Shown here: positions 61,446 through 64,000 of the stretch, piece by piece | Layout of the letters: each line of letters begins with the position of its first letter | Position numbering within the stretch: position 1 is the first letter of the stretch | From: Tritrichomonas foetus | Taxonomy: Eukaryota > Parabasalia > Tritrichomonadida > Tritrichomonadidae | Reading direction: 5' to 3' | NCBI GenBank assembly: GCA_001839685.1 | Contig: MLAK01000197.1 | Coordinates: forward strand, 60,260-124,259 | Length of the DNA stretch: 64,000 nt | Notes under the pieces: generated by a model | What the model was told of the DNA's origin: nothing | Database searches by the model: none | Seen by the model: the letters and a program-made list of their open reading frames with translations, nothing else | Translations under genes and position numbers: made by a program

Positions 61446-61640
61446 TTACTCTACGCTCATTCCTGATGGTACCCATGAGAGCCCAAAGCCAACATAATCT
61501 GCGTTAAAAATTCTCTCATAAGAATGATTACAATGTGATAAAAATATAATGATATTAAATAAAAAGAAGCCAAAGAGATAACGATACACTATATAGCTTT
61601 CCGAATACAAACGGTGAAGAAGAAGAAACTTTGCAAACAT
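61446..61640 (-). CDS. Small single-span membrane protein (array member 2)
   Basis: 64 residues from ATG 61640: basic N-terminus (MFAKFLLLHRLYSE), membrane helix (YLFGFFLFNIIIFLS), then a short ectodomain (HSYERIFNADYVGFGLSWV). It lies between two similar small membrane-protein frames on the same strand, so I treat it as one of a tandem set. Function unknown. Confidence 0.4.
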   Translation of the reverse strand: MFAKFLLLHRLYSESYIVYRYLFGFFLFNIIIFLSHCNHSYERIFNADYVGFGLSWVPSGMSVE

Positions 61641-61716
61641 CAGAAAATATCATATATACAGAAGAAGAATAAGAAATTCACAAAATTTTGAAGGTGGATA
61701 ATTTTCTTGCGTCGCG

Positions 61717-61740
61717 TTTTTTTTTTTTTTTTTTTTTTTT
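61717..61740. repeat. Poly-T tract of about 24 bases
   Basis: Uninterrupted T-run between the small membrane-protein frames. Confidence 0.95.
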
Positions 61741-61749
61741 GTATGAATG

Positions 61750-61923
61750 TCATTTTGGGTTTACAGTGCAATGCTCTCCAAAACATGTCTGAATACCTGG
61801 GATCAGTGCATTGTTAGCCCAAACATGAGAAAGCCTCACAGGAAAATTAGCACTGTTAATCGGCTTTAATATCCCAATGAAGAAGGTACAATTAGCCAAT
61901 GAGATAACAAGTATACTCGCATA
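61750..61923 (-). CDS. Small membrane-protein fragment (array member 3), no ATG
   Basis: Open 57-codon frame: membrane helix (SILVISLANCTFFIGILK) and a domain SANFPVRLSHVWANNALIPG ... FGEHCTVNPK ending in TGA. No ATG in frame, so the 5' part is missing. Loosely related to the frame at 61031-61261. Confidence 0.4.
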   Translation of the reverse strand, partial: YASILVISLANCTFFIGILKPINSANFPVRLSHVWANNALIPGIQTCFGEHCTVNPK

Positions 61924-62231
61924 TTATTGACTTTTTTGTTTCTTTTTGACAGATATTGCACTCAATATTTGCTATTTTTTTCCCCATTCTTTATAGTAAT
62001 GCTTCAGTCAAAAAGAGCGTCTTAATACAAAATAAGATATCGTGTTCACAAGAAATAATGGCAATGAAAAATCCAGTAATAGGGCAAAATGCCTTCTTTG
62101 TTTTGGAGGAATATTGTTAAGTGAATTCAATTCTTGAAGTCACATTAGTGATGCATTTTTTTCAGAATTTAGTCTTTGAATGATTCTTTCAAATCCAAAA
62201 TATCGGGATTGAGTGATTTGATTTTTTTTAG
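61924..62231. other. Intergenic region
   Basis: About 300 bp without a supported feature. Confidence 0.4.
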
Positions 62232-62489
62232 TTATCGCATGATCTCGCATTTTTGCTTTGTAATTTTCTTTTATCTTATATCATTTTCCTTGCTGGGTTG
62301 ATTTTGGGGAATTATAAAATATATACGTTAACACGAATTCAGACTTTATTTGGCCTGATGTTTATATCTCGAGAACGAATCGAACTATCTGATATTTTCT
62401 GTCTGTTAATCGAATTCATGCTCCGGGATCCAGATCTCCGAGAGATCTGGTCCATCTCATCATCGCCAAGATCATCAGATGATGATTAA
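62232..62489 (+). CDS. Membrane-anchored fragment with acidic C-terminus, no ATG
   Basis: Open frame after a stop at 62229. It has one hydrophobic span (LLSYIIFLAGLILG) then a charged part (SRERIELSDIFCLLIEFML) ending SPRSSDDD. T-rich sequence ending TTTTTTTAG precedes it and could be a splice acceptor, but no donor exon is recognised. Its 3' coding part overlaps a perfect hairpin (62430-62450). Confidence 0.35.
   Translation, partial: LSHDLAFLLCNFLLSYIIFLAGLILGNYKIYTLTRIQTLFGLMFISRERIELSDIFCLLIEFMLRDPDLREIWSISSSPRSSDDD
62430..62450. repeat. Perfect hairpin, 9-bp arms
   Basis: CCAGATCTC-CGA-GAGATCTGG. Confidence 0.85.
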
Positions 62490-62515
62490 TCATTGTTTAC
62501 TCTTGACCTTTTGTA

Positions 62516-62553
62516 TGGAGATCCTCTTCTTCTTCTTCAGCTGAGGATCTCCA
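62516..62553. repeat. Perfect hairpin, 11-bp arms
   Basis: TGGAGATCCTC and GAGGATCTCCA pair around a TTC-repeat loop of 16 bases. Lies just after the stop of the frame ending at 62489, in the position of a terminator or 3' processing signal. Confidence 0.85.
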
Positions 62554-62604
62554 GACATTCAATTTGATTCCTGATCTTTGAATTTGAAGCAGGAATTCAG
62601 CTGT

Positions 62605-62627
62605 AGAGACCACTTTCAGTGGTCTCT
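62605..62627. repeat. Perfect hairpin, 10-bp arms
   Basis: AGAGACCACT-TTC-AGTGGTCTCT, between two convergent genes. Confidence 0.9.
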
Positions 62628-62720
62628 TACTGATATCTTCCTTTATGGTTTAGCTATTTTGATTGCTTAACTCATATTTCTTAAATTGTATTTCCATCTT
62701 TTTCTTTCTCAGCTCTTGAT

Positions 62721-62760
62721 AAAGATTTTGCAATCTGATCAGATCAGATTGCAAATCTTT
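62721..62760. repeat. Near-perfect 40-bp inverted repeat inside the coil gene
   Basis: AAAGATTTTGCAATCTGATC and GATCAGATTGCAAATCTTT pair over 19 bases with one bulged T and a one-base centre. It is in the coding-like coil, where QNKDLQSDLIRLQNLY is encoded. Confidence 0.85.
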
Positions 62761-62992
62761 ATTTTGATTTTGCAATGTTTCATTTTGATTTTCACACTCT
62801 TTGAGTGCATTTTCTAGTTTGTTCATCGTTTGATCTCGGAATCTGTTGGTACCCTTTTCTCTTTGAAGGATCTTTTTTAGATAAGAAACTTCGTTTTCAA
62901 AACTTTTAATTCATTTGTTATTTTCGAAGTTCTCCTTTTGAAGTGTCTCCTTGGTCGACATTACATTGAATAGCTTTTGATCGAAATTGCTG

Positions 62993-63070
62993 ATCAACAT
63001 GTGCATATCCAAGAATCACTGAGGAGCATTCTTGGACCTCCTCTGCGACCTATTGAGTGCACATGTTGAT
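62993..63070. repeat. Nested inverted repeats
   Basis: Outer arms ATCAACATGTGCA / TGCACATGTTGAT (13 bp, perfect) enclose inner arms TCCAAGAAT / ATTCTTGGA (9 bp, 63008-63016 and 63028-63036). The first in-frame TGA of the coil gene lies at the edge of the inner arm. Confidence 0.85.
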
Positions 63071-63111
63071 TCTATAAACGAATTGGCGGCAGCGTCCATG
63101 TTTGGTTGCAT

Positions 63112-63342
63112 GAGCAAAGATGCTTAAAATTAGGCGGGAAAAAAGCCAAACTAAAAAGCAAGGTCAAAAAGAAGGTCAATTGAAAGGTGAAAAATAAAAA
63201 AGTGCCAAGACCTTTACAATTTTTTTTAGACCTATTTACCAGTAGTAAGCTGGTACAATTAAACTACTACTGAAATTCCTCATAAATCCTCTCAATTTGA
63301 CGCTGAACGTTGGTTGTGATATACAAAGTATCGATGAAATGA
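63112..63342. other. Non-coding spacer
   Basis: About 230 bp before the tandem repeat; no gene seen. Confidence 0.4.
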
Positions 63343-63545
63343 TTGAAAGGTTTAAAAGTTGAACCAACATTGGACAAATTCAATCATTCAGACCAAAAGA
63401 TCTCCAAAAGAAGGGATAATGTAATATCTTGGTCTGATTAAATTGTAAAGGTCAAACTATTGAACCAACTTTGAGCTAATTCAATTATTCAGACTAAAAT
63501 CAATCAAAAATAATTGATCATGTTAACAATTCGTCTGGTCAAATT
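63343..63545. repeat. Degenerate tandem repeat, period about 100 bp, two copies
   Basis: The blocks TTGAACCAACATTGGACAAA (63359 on) and TTGAACCAACTTTGAGCTAA (63460 on), each followed by TTCAATNATTCAGAC and later GGTCTG or GTCTGGTC, repeat about every 100 bp. TTGTAAAGG begins a third copy at 63544. Each unit also contains a weak inverted CAGACC/GGTCTG pair. Confidence 0.7.
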
Positions 63546-63564
63546 GTAAAGGCCAAAAAAAAAA

Positions 63565-63755
63565 AAAAACTACCATCCTTTCGCTAAGCGCTTCGCGCTG
63601 CTTCAGTCTGTCCGTCCTATATATACTATTATATGTTATATATTTCATATAACATTTCAGGTGGGGGTATAAGGGGTGGGGTGAAGCGGTCAAAAAACGG
63701 TTAAAACGGTTATAGAGCGGTTAGAAAAGCGGTTATAACGGTTATATACGTTATA
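63565..63755. other. Compact structured non-coding module
   Basis: In order: A-run; GC hairpin AGCGC-TTC-GCGCT (63587-63599); AT-rich hairpin ATGTTATAT-ATTTC-ATATAACAT (63633-63655); G-tracts GGGGG, GGGG, GGGG (63663-63681); then six CGGT(T/C)A-type hexamers starting at 63687, 63698, 63707, 63718, 63730 and 63739, about 9-12 bp apart. This looks like an origin, terminal repeat or promoter region of a genetic element. No match is claimed. Confidence 0.5.
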
Positions 63756-63786
63756 TTCTTATATATATAGAGATATATAAAGGCTT

Positions 63787-63996
63787 TTATGAATGACAAA
63801 TCACAATGAAAACATTACTAGTAGAGTACATTTCGTATTCGAACAACCCCTCATCATCCAAACCGTGTGAAAATACTACTATACCACCATAATGTCGATG
63901 TTCCATGTTTGTTTCCTTATGTCTAACAAACACACAAATGTTGTTCTCGGTAACTTCGTACTCATCTTTGTCGTAAACAAAGATTCGAAAGAGCAT
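63787..63996 (-). CDS. Small protein of a two-member family (intact copy)
   Basis: 69 residues from ATG 63996, stop TAA at 63787. MLFRIFVYDKDEYEV and NNICVFVRHKETNME match the relic at 59975-60210 in an ungapped alignment (about 15 of the first 40 residues identical). The pattern is a beta-rich small domain with alternating hydrophobics (RIFVYD, ICVFV, GGIVVFS) and an acidic region (DDEGLFEYE). No known family. The structured module at 63565-63755 lies directly downstream. The 5' flank is outside the window, so the promoter is not seen. Confidence 0.6.
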   Translation of the reverse strand: MLFRIFVYDKDEYEVTENNICVFVRHKETNMEHRHYGGIVVFSHGLDDEGLFEYEMYSTSNVFIVICHS

Positions 63997-64000
63997 TTAG

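Larger units (their letters stand above)
62650..63111 (-). pseudogene. Coiled-coil gene with two in-frame TGA codons, ending TAA
   Basis: From the ATG at 63111 the frame gives MQPNMDAAANSFIES, then TGA at 63016-63018, then ISNFDQKLFNVMSTKETLQ, TGA at 62911-62913, then a long heptad coil (FENEVSYLKKILQREK ... LENALKECENQNETLQNQ ... YQELRKKKMEIQFKKYE) and TAA at 62650. No frameshift is needed over 154 codons. The same in-frame TGA pattern is found at 58852-59553 and 59975-60210. Either a decayed gene or one in which TGA is read through. A coil protein of unknown role. Confidence 0.55.

Noticed and set aside
58852..63111. Alternative nuclear genetic code for the organism
   Set aside because: All large cellular genes in the window use standard stops (for example TGA ends the gene at 36751 and TAG the gene at 21029); any recoding could only concern the right-hand segment.
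1..64000. CRISPR arrays, insertion sequences, rRNA or tRNA genes
   Set aside because: No regularly spaced direct repeats with unique spacers, no transposase motifs and no recognisable rRNA or tRNA sequence were found; the genome type is eukaryotic.
56755..64000. Firm assignment to a Maverick/Polinton element
   Set aside because: No polymerase B, integrase, packaging ATPase, protease or capsid motif is visible and no terminal inverted repeat pair can be shown within the window.

Overview
The window looks like nuclear DNA of a flagellated parabasalid protist of the trichomonad type (Trichomonas or Tritrichomonas relatives). The reasons are: AT-rich sequence; long, almost intron-free genes on both strands; TCA(C/T)(A/T)-type initiator sequences a few bases before several start codons (clearest at 18560 and 57416); two 25-nt spliceosomal introns; and gene content that includes a dynein-arm assembly factor, many kinases and BTB/Skp1-ubiquitin components. 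The organism call is an inference; no rRNA or other phylogenetic marker is present.

Left part (1-28.6 kb): a giant HECT-type E3 ubiquitin ligase enters from the left edge. It is the N-terminal 2807 codons on the minus strand, and its HECT domain begins exactly at the window edge. It is followed by a type I membrane protein, a double-PHD zinc-finger protein, a very large coiled-coil protein, an acidic protein with ten perfect or near-perfect 8-residue repeats, a PP1/PP2A-type phosphatase, a coiled-coil protein and a multi-span membrane protein. A decayed membrane-protein gene lies at 29.1-30.1 kb.

Central part (30.7-56.1 kb): a pseudokinase, a Ser-rich protein, a redox-dead thioredoxin-like ER membrane protein, Skp1 (one 25-nt intron) divergent from a DNAAF6/PIH1D3-like dynein assembly factor, an ankyrin protein (25-nt intron plus a second possible short intron), an inositol polyphosphate kinase, an RCC1-like protein, a PMT-like glycosyltransferase, a protein of unknown function, a single-PHD protein, an Lnt-like nitrilase-fold membrane protein lacking the catalytic Cys, 14-3-3, a coiled-coil protein and a TKL-like kinase with a long helical tail. 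These are ordinary cellular genes: ubiquitin signalling, phospho-signalling, flagellar assembly and ER glycosylation.

Right part (56.7-64 kb): the character changes. Genes are tiny, on both strands, overlapping or nearly so, and often broken by one-base slips in A-runs or by in-frame TGA/TAG codons inside otherwise coding-like frames that end in TAA. There are small single-membrane-span proteins, a pair of related small proteins (59975 + and 63996 -), a coiled-coil relic, many perfect hairpins and a compact structured non-coding module at 63.57-63.75 kb. I read this as an accessory, possibly mobile or virus-derived segment that is decaying. No integrase, polymerase or capsid gene is visible, so its identity is open.
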